Assembly: GCA_964357925.1 (NCBI GenBank)
Contig: CAYHMW010000003.1
Location: forward strand, 12,303 to 76,302
Source: CAYHMW01 sp964357925
Lineage (GTDB): Bacteria > Patescibacteriota > Microgenomatia > UBA8517
DNA: 64,000 nucleotides
Direction: 5' to 3'
A program made the translations under genes and the position numbers. Shown here one piece after another: positions 7,685-15,236 of the stretch. Numbering within the stretch: the stretch's first letter is position 1; each line of letters starts with the position of its first letter. Under the pieces are notes generated by a model that saw only the letters and a list, made by a program, of their open reading frames with translations, was not told the DNA's origin and did no database searches.

Positions 7685-8392
7685 TTATGCTCCGGATAAA
7701 TCTTCGTCTATGATGATTTCAACTTCTGTCTCGGCTCGTTGGATTTCATTCATAAAATTCTTGAATTCAGCAAAATTTCTAGGATCGAGATACATATGAA
7801 TATCAAGTTGAATTGTGAGAAATACTATCTTTTTTAAATTCTCTTCATCGGATCGGTAGTCGGCAAGCTGTCTTTTCGCATTCTCGATAGTATTTCTAAT
7901 CTTATTTTTTAAACCGTCGGGCATCCCTTGAATTACTTCCCTTATTTGCAGTTGTTGACCTGAGCGTTGCCTTTCCGTGTTATCAAGGATATATTTTCTC
8001 TCTTCGTCGGAAAAACTAATTGATTTAGATTCTAGCAAAGCAGGATTTCCTTCTACAGTTACTGCCTCAACATCCGGAGTCCGCATATTATTGGTTTCTG
8101 GAACAAGGTTCACATCTCGGTATCCATTATCACATAGATAGTTGTACCCTCTAACTTCCGCGAGCGTTTCATAAAATTGTGCCCATCCTCGGAGTGGGTG
8201 CTTTCTAATCCTTTCTAGAAGCCTTTCTTTTACATACGCCCATGTATCATGATTTAGTTTTTGAAGGGACTCTTCGTAGGGTCTAAATCTTTCGAGCGAG
8301 TCTTGAATAGACCTCGGAAGGTGAGATCTTATATCATCATCCTGCAACCCCTCTTCTATTTCGCAAAACTCCAAAAGTCTTTCAAATTTCAT
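7685..8392 (-). CDS. Putative PD-(D/E)XK nuclease-like protein
   Basis: A 235-residue soluble protein not recognised as a named family. A PD-(D/E)XK-like arrangement is visible: a helix with E75 (AQFYETLAEVRG), then P106-D107 (MRTPDVEAV), then E121-S-K123 (ALLESKS), with spacing usual for restriction-type nucleases. The C-terminal half is helical and charged. The start at 8392 is chosen because TAGAAT (8406-8401) sits 8 nt upstream, giving a leaderless start; an in-frame TTG three codons earlier overlaps that box. It diverges from the radical SAM gene and lies inside the repeat-bounded island. A nuclease role, for example in defence or element maintenance, is inference. Confidence 0.45.
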   Translation of the reverse strand: MKFERLLEFCEIEEGLQDDDIRSHLPRSIQDSLERFRPYEESLQKLNHDTWAYVKERLLERIRKHPLRGWAQFYETLAEVRGYNYLCDNGYRDVNLVPETNNMRTPDVEAVTVEGNPALLESKSISFSDEERKYILDNTERQRSGQQLQIREVIQGMPDGLKNKIRNTIENAKRQLADYRSDEENLKKIVFLTIQLDIHMYLDPRNFAEFKNFMNEIQRAETEVEIIIDEDLSGA

Positions 8393-8438
8393 ACGCCACA
8401 ATTCTAACTCATTTCGGGTGAGATGTCCTCAGTTCTGT

Positions 8439-8480
8439 TATAATTCCTCGCAGAACCTTAAAATAGCCGATACCTAGGAG
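8439..8480 (+). promoter_or_regulatory. Promoter and ribosome-binding site of the maturase gene
   Basis: TATAAT (8439-8444) is the candidate -10 box, and AGGAG (8476-8480) lies 7 nt before the ATG at 8488. This transcript has a true leader with a Shine-Dalgarno, unlike most genes nearby. The -35 region is weak. Confidence 0.5.
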
Positions 8481-8487
8481 TAATCCC

Positions 8488-9582
8488 ATGATTACGAGCA
8501 ATTTTTATAATGTCGTAATGCAACCGACTACCCTTTGCAACGCAGACTGTGAGTATTGTTATTTGCCTTTACGGCATAAGAACATGCTTATGGACGTAAA
8601 CGTGGCAAAAGCCATTGCAGAGGCAATTGAAGTGCAAGATGCGCCATACACCGTTCCATTAGTTTGGCACGGAGGAGAGCCACTTGTAACAGGCCTTAAG
8701 CGTTTCCGTGAACTCATTATGTGTTTTGAGCCACTTCGTAAGAAAGGTCTCGTAAAGCATCATATTCAAACTAACGGCACGCTTATCACGGATGCTTGGT
8801 GTAAGTTTTTCACCGAGTTCAATTTCCAAATCGGAGTAAGCATTGACGGTCCGTCTTGGGCTAACGCTCAACGGGTCGATTGGCTGGGTAAGCCTATCTA
8901 CGACATGGTCATTCGAGGCATTGAATGTCTTAAACGACACAATATCCCCTTTGCCGTGATTTCAGTTATCAAGGAAGACACGATTGAGCAAGTTGATGAG
9001 CTTTATGAGTTCTTTTCGACAATTGGTTGTGTTCAATGGAATCTGAACATCGAGGAAGTTGAAGGCACAAATAAGGGTACCGCTCAATATGTTGACGACG
9101 ATCGTATTCAGACCTTTTGGAAACGATTATTCTCGATCTGGCGGGTAAACCCTGTAATTGCTATCCGAGAGTTCAATTATGTTCTCCAATATGCTGACTC
9201 GGTTTTGCGAGGGCAAAAAGACGGAACTGCCGAGGATTTGAAAATTGATCCTTTTCCGACAATCGGATATGACGGAAATGTCGTTTTGCTTTCGCCCGAA
9301 TTTGCAGGGATTGAGTCGGAGAAATACGGCGATTTTGTGGTCGGGAACGTATTGACGGATCCACTTTCGGAGATCATAACTCGGAGTATTAAGGCATCTT
9401 ATGTCGGCGAATATCAACAGGCGATTAACATGTGCGCTGAGAGTTGTCCGTTTTTTGGATTCTGTGCAGGAGGTCAAGCTAGCAATCGGTACTTTGAACA
9501 TGGTACAATCGCCGTCACGGAGACTGCATATTGCAGAAACTCCCGACAAAGGCTTCTCACCGCTGTGGTCGAGAGTCTTTAG
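8488..9582 (+). CDS. Radical SAM/SPASM peptide maturase (cyclophane-forming type)
   Basis: A 364-residue radical SAM enzyme. The SAM-binding iron-sulfur cysteines are C17, C21 and C24 (PTTLCNADCEYCYLP), followed by WHGGEPL, the GGEP-type SAM motif. The C-terminal SPASM domain has C316, C320, C326 and C349. The N-terminal PTTLCNxxCxYCYLPxR pattern and total length resemble GrrM/FxsB-type maturases, which cross-link aromatic side chains to nearby residues in ribosomal peptides. Directly downstream (47 nt) is a 62-codon ORF whose C-terminus repeats aromatic-X-X-(K/N/D) units, a likely substrate. A Shine-Dalgarno AGGAG is present. Family class is firm; the precise reaction is inferred. Confidence 0.85.
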   Translation: MITSNFYNVVMQPTTLCNADCEYCYLPLRHKNMLMDVNVAKAIAEAIEVQDAPYTVPLVWHGGEPLVTGLKRFRELIMCFEPLRKKGLVKHHIQTNGTLITDAWCKFFTEFNFQIGVSIDGPSWANAQRVDWLGKPIYDMVIRGIECLKRHNIPFAVISVIKEDTIEQVDELYEFFSTIGCVQWNLNIEEVEGTNKGTAQYVDDDRIQTFWKRLFSIWRVNPVIAIREFNYVLQYADSVLRGQKDGTAEDLKIDPFPTIGYDGNVVLLSPEFAGIESEKYGDFVVGNVLTDPLSEIITRSIKASYVGEYQQAINMCAESCPFFGFCAGGQASNRYFEHGTIAVTETAYCRNSRQRLLTAVVESL

Positions 9583-9629
9583 CAGTTTTTAACCGCAAGT
9601 AGAGATGGACCAAATGGAGGTATACCGAA

Positions 9630-9818
9630 ATGACAGCTGTCACTAAGGCCATTCTCGAACGCAAAGATCAGTTTGAAGCCGTGCTTCAAGAGACACGCAC
9701 TGTGGTCGGTCAAGCAACCGCCAAGCACAACTCGAATGAAACACTTGCTTTCAACAAATTCACTAACAGTCCTCCTTGGGGCGACTGGTACAAAAGTGAT
9801 ACTTGGGGCAAGAAATAA
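9630..9818 (+). CDS. Putative RiPP precursor peptide (62 residues)
   Basis: This small ORF has a strong Shine-Dalgarno (GGAGG, 9616-9620) 9 nt before ATG and lies 47 nt after the maturase on the same strand. Residues 1-40 form a charged, helix-prone leader without cysteine. Residues 41-62 are the likely core and hold five aromatic-X-X units: FNK (41-43), FTN (44-46), WGD (50-52), WYK (53-55) and WGK (59-61). Three-residue cyclophanes made by related radical SAM enzymes join an aromatic residue to the residue two places on, often N, K, R or D, so this spacing fits. No protease or exporter gene is adjacent. Precursor status is inferred from context and composition. Confidence 0.7.
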   Translation: MTAVTKAILERKDQFEAVLQETRTVVGQATAKHNSNETLAFNKFTNSPPWGDWYKSDTWGKK

Positions 9819-9843
9819 GCTCGCTGAATAACTGATATTTGCA

Positions 9844-9893
9844 GGGTCGGACATTTAACAATGTTTAGGTGTCTGACCCACCCTTTTTATTTT
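9844..9893 (+). terminator. Strong intrinsic terminator after the RiPP genes
   Basis: GGGTCGGACA (9844-9853) pairs with TGTCTGACCC (9870-9879) over 10 bp with one G-U, followed by a T-rich tract. It closes the maturase-precursor transcript and overlaps the 3' end of the convergent gene. Confidence 0.85.
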
Positions 9894-10681
9894 AGAAGCG
9901 TTTTCAAGGCTTTTTCTTGGCGATAGCCATGAGAGAATCCATAAACTACAAATAAGCTTTTCCCCTCACCCCACTTTTCAATTATCTTTTCTATTATAAA
10001 CATATCTCGATAGCCACTTGAAGCTCTAGCAATTGCGTTTATAACTGTATCTTTTCTCGAAGGGTTAATAACCGTATAAAAAAATCCTTGTTCCTCCAAA
10101 TTGAATTCGTTTCCGAAAATTTGAGTGTGAATTCTCTTCATGTTTTCTAAGCTAAAATCAAAGTCTGACCAATCAGATTCTTTTTTGTCCACCTCTAAAA
10201 TTTTTTTTATATAGTCCTCAAAGCTTTTTTCAGGCTTACTTTGAAGATACTGGTTTACGACTCTTACGAAGTAATAACATTGAATTTCATCTTTTGAAAA
10301 TTCTTTAAGTAATTCTTTGTCGACATCCATGCGGTTTGGTTCAGGAGAAATGATTTCGATATTTTCCTTTGTGGCAAGATACGTAATTAGCCCACCTTCG
10401 CCATCACGCTTTATCATTGTGTCACGATCTCCCTCAGGGTTTCTGAGGCCACCCTCATTTACGGCAACAGCAGTTGATTTGTCATCAACGACAGAGAGGA
10501 ATTTACTCCAGTATTCTTCAATATGAGGTAGCATCGGATGTTCAGGATCGTTTACATGGCTTGCGCCGTAATAGTAAAGATACTGCTTGCCGTTTGTTAC
10601 CTCAAACATCTTAGGTGACGATACACTCTCAAGTTGAGCGTATTCATCATAATCCATTATTAAATCCTTTATCTTATCCAT
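9887..10681 (-). CDS. Putative TIKI/TraB-superfamily-like protein
   Basis: A 264-residue soluble protein of uncertain family. It has the landmarks of the TIKI/TraB/EreA/ChaN superfamily: GASH at residues 39-42 (YYYGASH), an acidic NEGG at 75-78, and GFSHGYRQE near the C-terminus with H251. In that superfamily such histidines and glutamates bind metal or act in hydrolysis. The start at 10681 is preferred over one eight codons earlier because TATAAT (10693-10688) lies 6 nt upstream, giving a leaderless start. It is convergent with the RiPP genes inside the island, so a peptidase-like role with them is conceivable but not shown. Confidence 0.4.
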   Translation of the reverse strand: MDKIKDLIMDYDEYAQLESVSSPKMFEVTNGKQYLYYYGASHVNDPEHPMLPHIEEYWSKFLSVVDDKSTAVAVNEGGLRNPEGDRDTMIKRDGEGGLITYLATKENIEIISPEPNRMDVDKELLKEFSKDEIQCYYFVRVVNQYLQSKPEKSFEDYIKKILEVDKKESDWSDFDFSLENMKRIHTQIFGNEFNLEEQGFFYTVINPSRKDTVINAIARASSGYRDMFIIEKIIEKWGEGKSLFVVYGFSHGYRQEKALKTLLK

Positions 10682-10766
10682 GAGGGAATTATAGCAAAAT
10701 TCCACTTCGTTTTTATAAGCTTATATATCTTGTTTGAGTCTCTATACTGAGTAAGCTGGAGCTAGG

Positions 10767-10787
10767 ATTCTTACCTCAGGTAAGAAT
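10767..10787. repeat. Perfect 21-bp inverted repeat near the right island boundary
   Basis: ATTCTTACCT, one central C, and AGGTAAGAAT form a perfect palindrome 56 bp before the right direct repeat. No T-tract follows, so it looks more like a protein-binding site than a terminator. Confidence 0.6.
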
Positions 10788-10842
10788 AAATCAATGAAAC
10801 TTACAATATCATTTATTACTTGGTTTGGATGCGGTAACATTA

Positions 10843-10955
10843 GGGTCACAAATTTCAGCATCCACGTATCCTTAATTAACCTTTTCTTGTCAACCATCTG
10901 TCAAAGACTTGCATTCTTTAGGTATTAGGCGTAAAAAGAAAGGTCGGAAAGACAA
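10843..10955 (+). repeat. Right copy of 113-bp direct repeat
   Basis: This copy matches the split copy beginning at the tRNA-Glu 3' end, with three mismatches. It ends 5 nt before the ATG at 10961, so it carries the upstream region of the ATP synthase operon's first gene. It shares GGGTCAC with the tRNA 3' end but not the rest of the tRNA. Confidence 0.85.
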
Positions 10956-10960
10956 TTACA

Positions 10961-11785
10961 ATGCACACAGAAACAGAAGGATCTACCAGTCGAGATCCAG
11001 ATTTACTACAATTAGAACAGCTAGAACACCCCGAAATGATTCGAACATACCAAGATCTGAGGCAAGCATTTAAAACTTTTGAGGGTGATTACAATATAGT
11101 CGGACATCCGGAACTTCCGGTCAGGCATCCGTGGGAAGAACCAAATCCGCCAGGCACATACTCATTAACTCAAATTCCGGAGAGCATGTCTGAAGATGAG
11201 TTTCTCGAGAGAGTAAAAGGAGTTACAAGTATAGGCGTGACTTGCATGGACAAAGACTGTGCGCATAGTACCTGGGAGAAGCTAAAAAGCGGCGGGGCAA
11301 ACGTTATGATGATCACGCTCGCAGGTGGCGTCGTTCAGCATGATTTGGAACAAAGGCCAGGAGCCACAAAGGCAATGAATACAATGGCGCGCTATTTTGC
11401 ACACCAAAAACGGGAGGGTAATATGCCAAACCTTGTTGAAGTTCACTGCGATGATCACGACAGTGTCTGTGGTGCGGTTAAAGTTTCTTTGGGTGGCGTG
11501 CCTCTTCATGAGTTGCTCAGTAGATGGTATGGAAAGCCTCTCACCGAACATTCTCCTGAAGAAGATCTTGTCATGGAAGCATTAATTAGAAATGGCGCAC
11601 AGCAATGGAAGAGATTATTCGCAGGTACCGGAGTTGAGATTGTTGCAGAACTTCACACAACTGATAGAAAAAACCCTGACAAATCTCGCCTAGTGCCTAT
11701 CAATCTTGGACCAGAAGACCCTCAGGTTAATATTGCATTTCTCCTGGCAGTAGAAGAAAGTAGAACTCATGGAAGCAAAAAATAA
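10961..11785 (+). CDS. Putative beta-carbonic-anhydrase-like protein
   Basis: A 274-residue protein with weak likeness to beta-carbonic anhydrases. C95-x-D97 (VTCMDKDC), an AGG at 121-123 where the family has RNAGN, and H166 with C170-G-A (HDSVCGAV) mirror the Cys/Asp/His/Cys zinc site, although the family's H-x2-C is H-x3-C here and the usual arginine after the aspartate is missing. It is therefore either a divergent carbonic anhydrase or a relative with another function. The last 17 nt overlap the atpZ-like gene, so it is translationally linked to the ATP synthase operon. Its upstream sequence lies in the right direct repeat. Confidence 0.4.
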   Translation: MHTETEGSTSRDPDLLQLEQLEHPEMIRTYQDLRQAFKTFEGDYNIVGHPELPVRHPWEEPNPPGTYSLTQIPESMSEDEFLERVKGVTSIGVTCMDKDCAHSTWEKLKSGGANVMMITLAGGVVQHDLEQRPGATKAMNTMARYFAHQKREGNMPNLVEVHCDDHDSVCGAVKVSLGGVPLHELLSRWYGKPLTEHSPEEDLVMEALIRNGAQQWKRLFAGTGVEIVAELHTTDRKNPDKSRLVPINLGPEDPQVNIAFLLAVEESRTHGSKK

Positions 11786-12017
11786 AAAGGTTAAAGAAGT
11801 ATTTAACCTGGCAAAAACTTTTGAAGAGGCTTCTTTAATGAGCCTCTCATTGGTGAGTTTGCCTGTTTTACTCCTTCTTTTCGGAATATTTCTTGATAAA
11901 AAGCTTGAAACCACGCCTTTTTTTATTATAATCGGTGTAGGCTTTGGAATTTCACTTGGAATTTATCGGGCGGTTTCTTTGGGTAAAAAAATTAAGTTAA
12001 GTAGCAATAAAAAATGA
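11769..12017 (+). CDS. AtpZ/AtpI-family ATP synthase accessory membrane protein
   Basis: An 82-residue protein with two hydrophobic helices (about residues 22-41 and 48-66), separated by a short loop with DKKLETTP. This is the pattern of the AtpZ/AtpI family found at the head of F-type ATP synthase operons. Family members assist c-ring assembly or magnesium and calcium supply. The position immediately before atpB supports the assignment. It overlaps the preceding carbonic-anhydrase-like gene by 17 nt and atpB by 4 nt. Confidence 0.75.
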   Translation: MEAKNKKVKEVFNLAKTFEEASLMSLSLVSLPVLLLLFGIFLDKKLETTPFFIIIGVGFGISLGIYRAVSLGKKIKLSSNKK

Positions 12018-12766
12018 GCGCACTCCACATATCAGTAGCAGCAGAGCCAATCGGACATTTAGGCCCAATCACAATCACAAACTCAATGTTCACTGGTTTT
12101 ATAACAACAGCCCTTATACTCGGCCTCTCCCTCAAGGTTTACTCTGAAAGAAATTCAGAAAAGAAAAGTAAAGTGACCCACCTCATGGAGATGGCGGTAG
12201 AAAGCATGTATTCCTACATCCGTGGAATTGCGGGCGCAAAAACCGACACCCTTTTTCCACTCCTATTTACATTCTTCATTTTCATAATTCTCGCAAACTG
12301 GATTGGACTCCTACCTGGAATTGGCTCAATTGGATTTCATGAACTAGAACACGGAGAAGAGGTCTTCGTCCCTATCTTTAGAGGGCCAAACGCAGACCTA
12401 AACACAACATTCGCGTTTGCCTTAATCTCAGTTGCTACGACGAACTATCTTAGTATTAAAACACTCGGAACCAAAGGCTACATTAGCAGGTTCATAAATG
12501 TTAAAAATCCAATGGATTTTGTAGTAGGAATTCTAGAAGTCGTTTCAGAAATCAGTAAAATCATCTCATTTTCATTCAGGTTATTCGGAAATATTTTTGC
12601 AGGAGAGGTCTTAATAGCTGTAATGACCTTTCTTGTGCCAATTATCGTCCCCGTACCATTTATAGGTTTAGAAGTTTTCGTCGGTTTCATCCAGGCATTT
12701 GTATTCACAATGTTAACCTTAATATTTATAGTATTGGCCACCGAGCCACACCACGAAAGGGGGTGA
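12014..12766 (+). CDS. atpB: ATP synthase Fo subunit a
   Basis: The 250-residue stator subunit that forms the proton half-channels against the c-ring. The functional arginine lies in the fourth helix, FSFRLFGNIFAGEVLI near residue 195, and the final helices carry VGFIQAFVFTMLTLIFIVLA with the conserved glutamine. Five or six membrane helices are visible. A polar loop GFHELEHGEEVFVPIFRGPNADLNTT precedes the third helix. It overlaps the atpZ-like gene by 4 nt and lies 4 nt before atpE. Confidence 0.95.
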   Translation: MSALHISVAAEPIGHLGPITITNSMFTGFITTALILGLSLKVYSERNSEKKSKVTHLMEMAVESMYSYIRGIAGAKTDTLFPLLFTFFIFIILANWIGLLPGIGSIGFHELEHGEEVFVPIFRGPNADLNTTFAFALISVATTNYLSIKTLGTKGYISRFINVKNPMDFVVGILEVVSEISKIISFSFRLFGNIFAGEVLIAVMTFLVPIIVPVPFIGLEVFVGFIQAFVFTMLTLIFIVLATEPHHERG

Positions 12767-12770
12767 CTTT

Positions 12771-12989
12771 ATGGAATTAAAAGAACTCGCAACAGCATTA
12801 GCAATAGGCTTAGGAACAATTGGTCCCGGTATTGGCATTGGCCTTATCGGTAAGGGTGCCCTTGAAGCAATCGGGAGAAATCCTGAGGCAGGTAACGATA
12901 TTAGAACAATCCTTATTCTTTCCATCGCATTCGCTGAAGCAATCGCAATTTACGCATTGGTTATATCGCTCATCATTTTCTTTGTGTAA
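12771..12989 (+). CDS. atpE: ATP synthase Fo subunit c
   Basis: A 72-residue hairpin proteolipid of the rotor ring. The polar loop is RNPE (36-39), and the ion-binding carboxylate is E56 in the second helix (AFAEAIAIY). Sodium-type rings carry a glutamine in the first helix and serine or threonine after the glutamate; here these positions are I23 and A57, and F54 replaces the valine, which points to proton coupling. The AGGGGG-like sequence across the atpB stop (GAAAGGGGGTGAC) serves as its ribosome-binding site. Confidence 0.95.
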   Translation: MELKELATALAIGLGTIGPGIGIGLIGKGALEAIGRNPEAGNDIRTILILSIAFAEAIAIYALVISLIIFFV

Positions 12990-13011
12990 ATGAGTAAATT
13001 CCAGAAAAATC

Positions 13012-13524
13012 ATGGAAAAATTAGGAATTGATTCAACATTAATCGTAGTTCAAATGATAAATTTTGGACTACTTCTTCTTGTGCTTAAAAAAGTACTCTA
13101 CAAACCAGTCATAAAGGCACTCAAGGAAAGAGAAGAAAAATTAAGCGAAATAAATGACGCGAAATCTAAAATGGATAAAAATCGCCAAGAATTTGACAAT
13201 GAAAAAGCACATCTTCTTAAATCTCTAGCAAGTGAAAAAAACCGCATCGAGAAAGAAGTCACAGAAAAAGCCGAGGTAGAAAGAAAGACAATTTTACAAA
13301 AGGCAAATAATGAAGCCAAAGAAATTATTAAAAATGCACAAAAAGAAGTAGGTAGGCAAGTAGAAAGAAAAACTAAAGAACTAGAAGGAGAAATGAGAAA
13401 TCTTGCACTTGATTCTGCGAAAGCAGCAATCTCCGATTTTATGGACAAGGAAACACAAGAAAAGTCTATTAAAAAAGCGGCTAGTATTTTGGAAAAAATA
13501 AAATTCGATGGTGGAAATAAGTAA
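13012..13524 (+). CDS. atpF: ATP synthase subunit b
   Basis: The 170-residue peripheral stalk subunit. One N-terminal hydrophobic helix (about residues 8-27) is followed by a long, highly charged right-handed coiled-coil region that continues to the C-terminus. Length is normal for a single b subunit, so the missing part of delta is not supplied by fusion here. Its end overlaps the short delta gene by 17 nt. Confidence 0.92.
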   Translation: MEKLGIDSTLIVVQMINFGLLLLVLKKVLYKPVIKALKEREEKLSEINDAKSKMDKNRQEFDNEKAHLLKSLASEKNRIEKEVTEKAEVERKTILQKANNEAKEIIKNAQKEVGRQVERKTKELEGEMRNLALDSAKAAISDFMDKETQEKSIKKAASILEKIKFDGGNK

Positions 13525-13750
13525 TACAGTTTTGGTATTAGCACCAGTTAAACCCGAAAGTGTTGTGTTGGATTCGATCAGGGAAAACGCAAAAAGAGCA
13601 TTTGGTCTCAAAAATTGCGAACTTGAATTTGTTGAAGACAAAAGCTTGCTCGGAGGGTTTAAATTGGCCTTTGGGTCCAGAAGTTTGGACCTAAGTATTG
13701 CTGGTAGAATAAATCAAATTCAAAAAAAATTAGAATCGGGCAATGAATAA
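13508..13750 (+). CDS. atpH: Short ATP synthase delta subunit (C-terminal domain only)
   Basis: Only 80 residues, against about 175-180 for usual delta/OSCP. The sequence LLGGFKLAFGSRSLDLSIAGRINQIQKKL matches the C-terminal delta motif (GGxxxxxGxxxxDxSxxxxLxxL), so the part contacting subunit b is kept. The N-terminal helical domain that caps the alpha subunits is absent. The gene overlaps atpF by 17 nt and atpA by 8 nt, and no frameshifted remnant of the missing domain fits between them, so this looks like a real short form. The symbol rests on position plus the motif. Confidence 0.75.
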   Translation: MVEISNTVLVLAPVKPESVVLDSIRENAKRAFGLKNCELEFVEDKSLLGGFKLAFGSRSLDLSIAGRINQIQKKLESGNE

Positions 13751-15236
13751 ACAAAACAACAAAGAGCCGGTTATAGTTGACGAAGGGAAAATAATTTCTC
13801 TGAGCGATGGTATCGCATGGGTAAGTGGTATCGATTCGGTAATGTACGGTGAACTGGTATATTTCAAGAAAGGCATTTTTGGACTCGCCTTAAACCTTGA
13901 AAAGGCTAAAGTCGGAATTATAATCCTGGGAGACTTTCAAAGCTTGAGGGTAGGTGACATTGCCACAACAACTGCCAATCTTCTACAAATTGGGGTTGGC
14001 AAAGAGATTCTGGGCAGAATAGTCGATCCGCTTGGAAAACCGCTTGACGGTGGCAAAGACTTCAAAGTCGAAAGTATGATGCCGATCGAGCGTATTGCAC
14101 CAGGCATTATCGACAGAAAACCTGTTGGGACACCTCTTCAAACAGGGGTCAAGGCAATAGACTCAATGATTCCAATTGGTCGTGGGCAAAGAGAGCTAAT
14201 TATCGGAGACCGTGGGACAGGGAAAACCGCAATCGCAGTAGATACAATCATTAATCAAAAAGACAGTGACGTTATCTGTATTTATGTAGCAATAGGCCAA
14301 AAGAGAAGCAAAACGATGAGAGTCATCGAAAAATTAAGAGAACACGGAGTTCTTGAGAAAACAGTTATCGTGAGTGCAAGTGCCTCGGATGAAGCCCCAA
14401 TGCAATATTTGGCTCCCTTTGCGGGTGCTGCAATTGGTGAGTTTTTTATGCAGCAGGGGAAGCACACCCTCGTTGTTTATGACGATTTGACAAAGCATGC
14501 TTGGGCTTATCGTGAAGTCTCGCTACTGTTAAGGCGTCCCTCTGGCCGTGAAGCGTACCCAGGTGACGTTTTTTACCTCCATTCACGTTTGTTAGAGCGT
14601 GCTTGCCAACTCTCTGACGATCTAGGTGGTGGTTCACTTACCGCTCTCCCGATAATTGAAACCCAAGCCGGTGACGTTTCGGCCTATATCCCGACAAACG
14701 TAATCAGCATTACAGACGGCCAAATCTACCTCGAAAGTGACCTTTTTTTCTCTGGCATCAGACCTGCGCTTAACGTTGGTTTATCTGTTTCCAGAATCGG
14801 TGGTGCCGCACAGATTAAAGCAATGAAAAAAGTTTCAGGTAAGCTAAGACTTGATCTTTCTCAGTATTATGAATTAGCGACCTTTGCTCAGTTTGCGACT
14901 GATTTAGATGCGGCAACAAAAGTGAAGATTGAAAGAGGCAAGAGAATTGTCGAGCTTTTAAAACAGCCTCAGTATAAACCTTTTCCAGTCAGTCTTGAGA
15001 TCCTATCAATATATCTCGCGACGGGAGGGGCGCTCGATGATATTCCAGTCGAGATGATTACAGAGTTTGAGTCTGATTTTCAAACCTTCGTAGAACATAG
15101 CCACAAATCGCTCATTAAAGAAACTCTTGAGGCCAAGGGTTTATCAGAACAAGCTGAAAAAGAACTTCAAAAAGCAATTGAAAGTTTCAAAGTTAAGTTC
15201 AAAAGCGAGCGAGGAATAAAGGAGGCCAATGAGTAA
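13743..15236 (+). CDS. atpA: ATP synthase F1 subunit alpha
   Basis: The non-catalytic nucleotide-binding subunit, 497 residues. Walker A is GDRGTGKTAIAVD near residue 160, and the arginine-finger region VSRIGGAAQIKAMKK lies near 350. The N-terminal beta barrel and the C-terminal helical bundle are present. The N-terminus is short (MNKQNNKEPVIVDEG before the barrel) and lacks the long alpha N-terminal helix that normally docks to the delta N-terminal domain, which agrees with the short delta subunit. It overlaps atpH and atpG by 8 nt each. Confidence 0.96.
   Translation: MNKQNNKEPVIVDEGKIISLSDGIAWVSGIDSVMYGELVYFKKGIFGLALNLEKAKVGIIILGDFQSLRVGDIATTTANLLQIGVGKEILGRIVDPLGKPLDGGKDFKVESMMPIERIAPGIIDRKPVGTPLQTGVKAIDSMIPIGRGQRELIIGDRGTGKTAIAVDTIINQKDSDVICIYVAIGQKRSKTMRVIEKLREHGVLEKTVIVSASASDEAPMQYLAPFAGAAIGEFFMQQGKHTLVVYDDLTKHAWAYREVSLLLRRPSGREAYPGDVFYLHSRLLERACQLSDDLGGGSLTALPIIETQAGDVSAYIPTNVISITDGQIYLESDLFFSGIRPALNVGLSVSRIGGAAQIKAMKKVSGKLRLDLSQYYELATFAQFATDLDAATKVKIERGKRIVELLKQPQYKPFPVSLEILSIYLATGGALDDIPVEMITEFESDFQTFVEHSHKSLIKETLEAKGLSEQAEKELQKAIESFKVKFKSERGIKEANE

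Noticed and set aside
12771..12989. Sodium-coupled c-ring
   Set aside because: The first-helix glutamine and the Ser/Thr after the glutamate are missing (I23, A57), so proton coupling is more likely.
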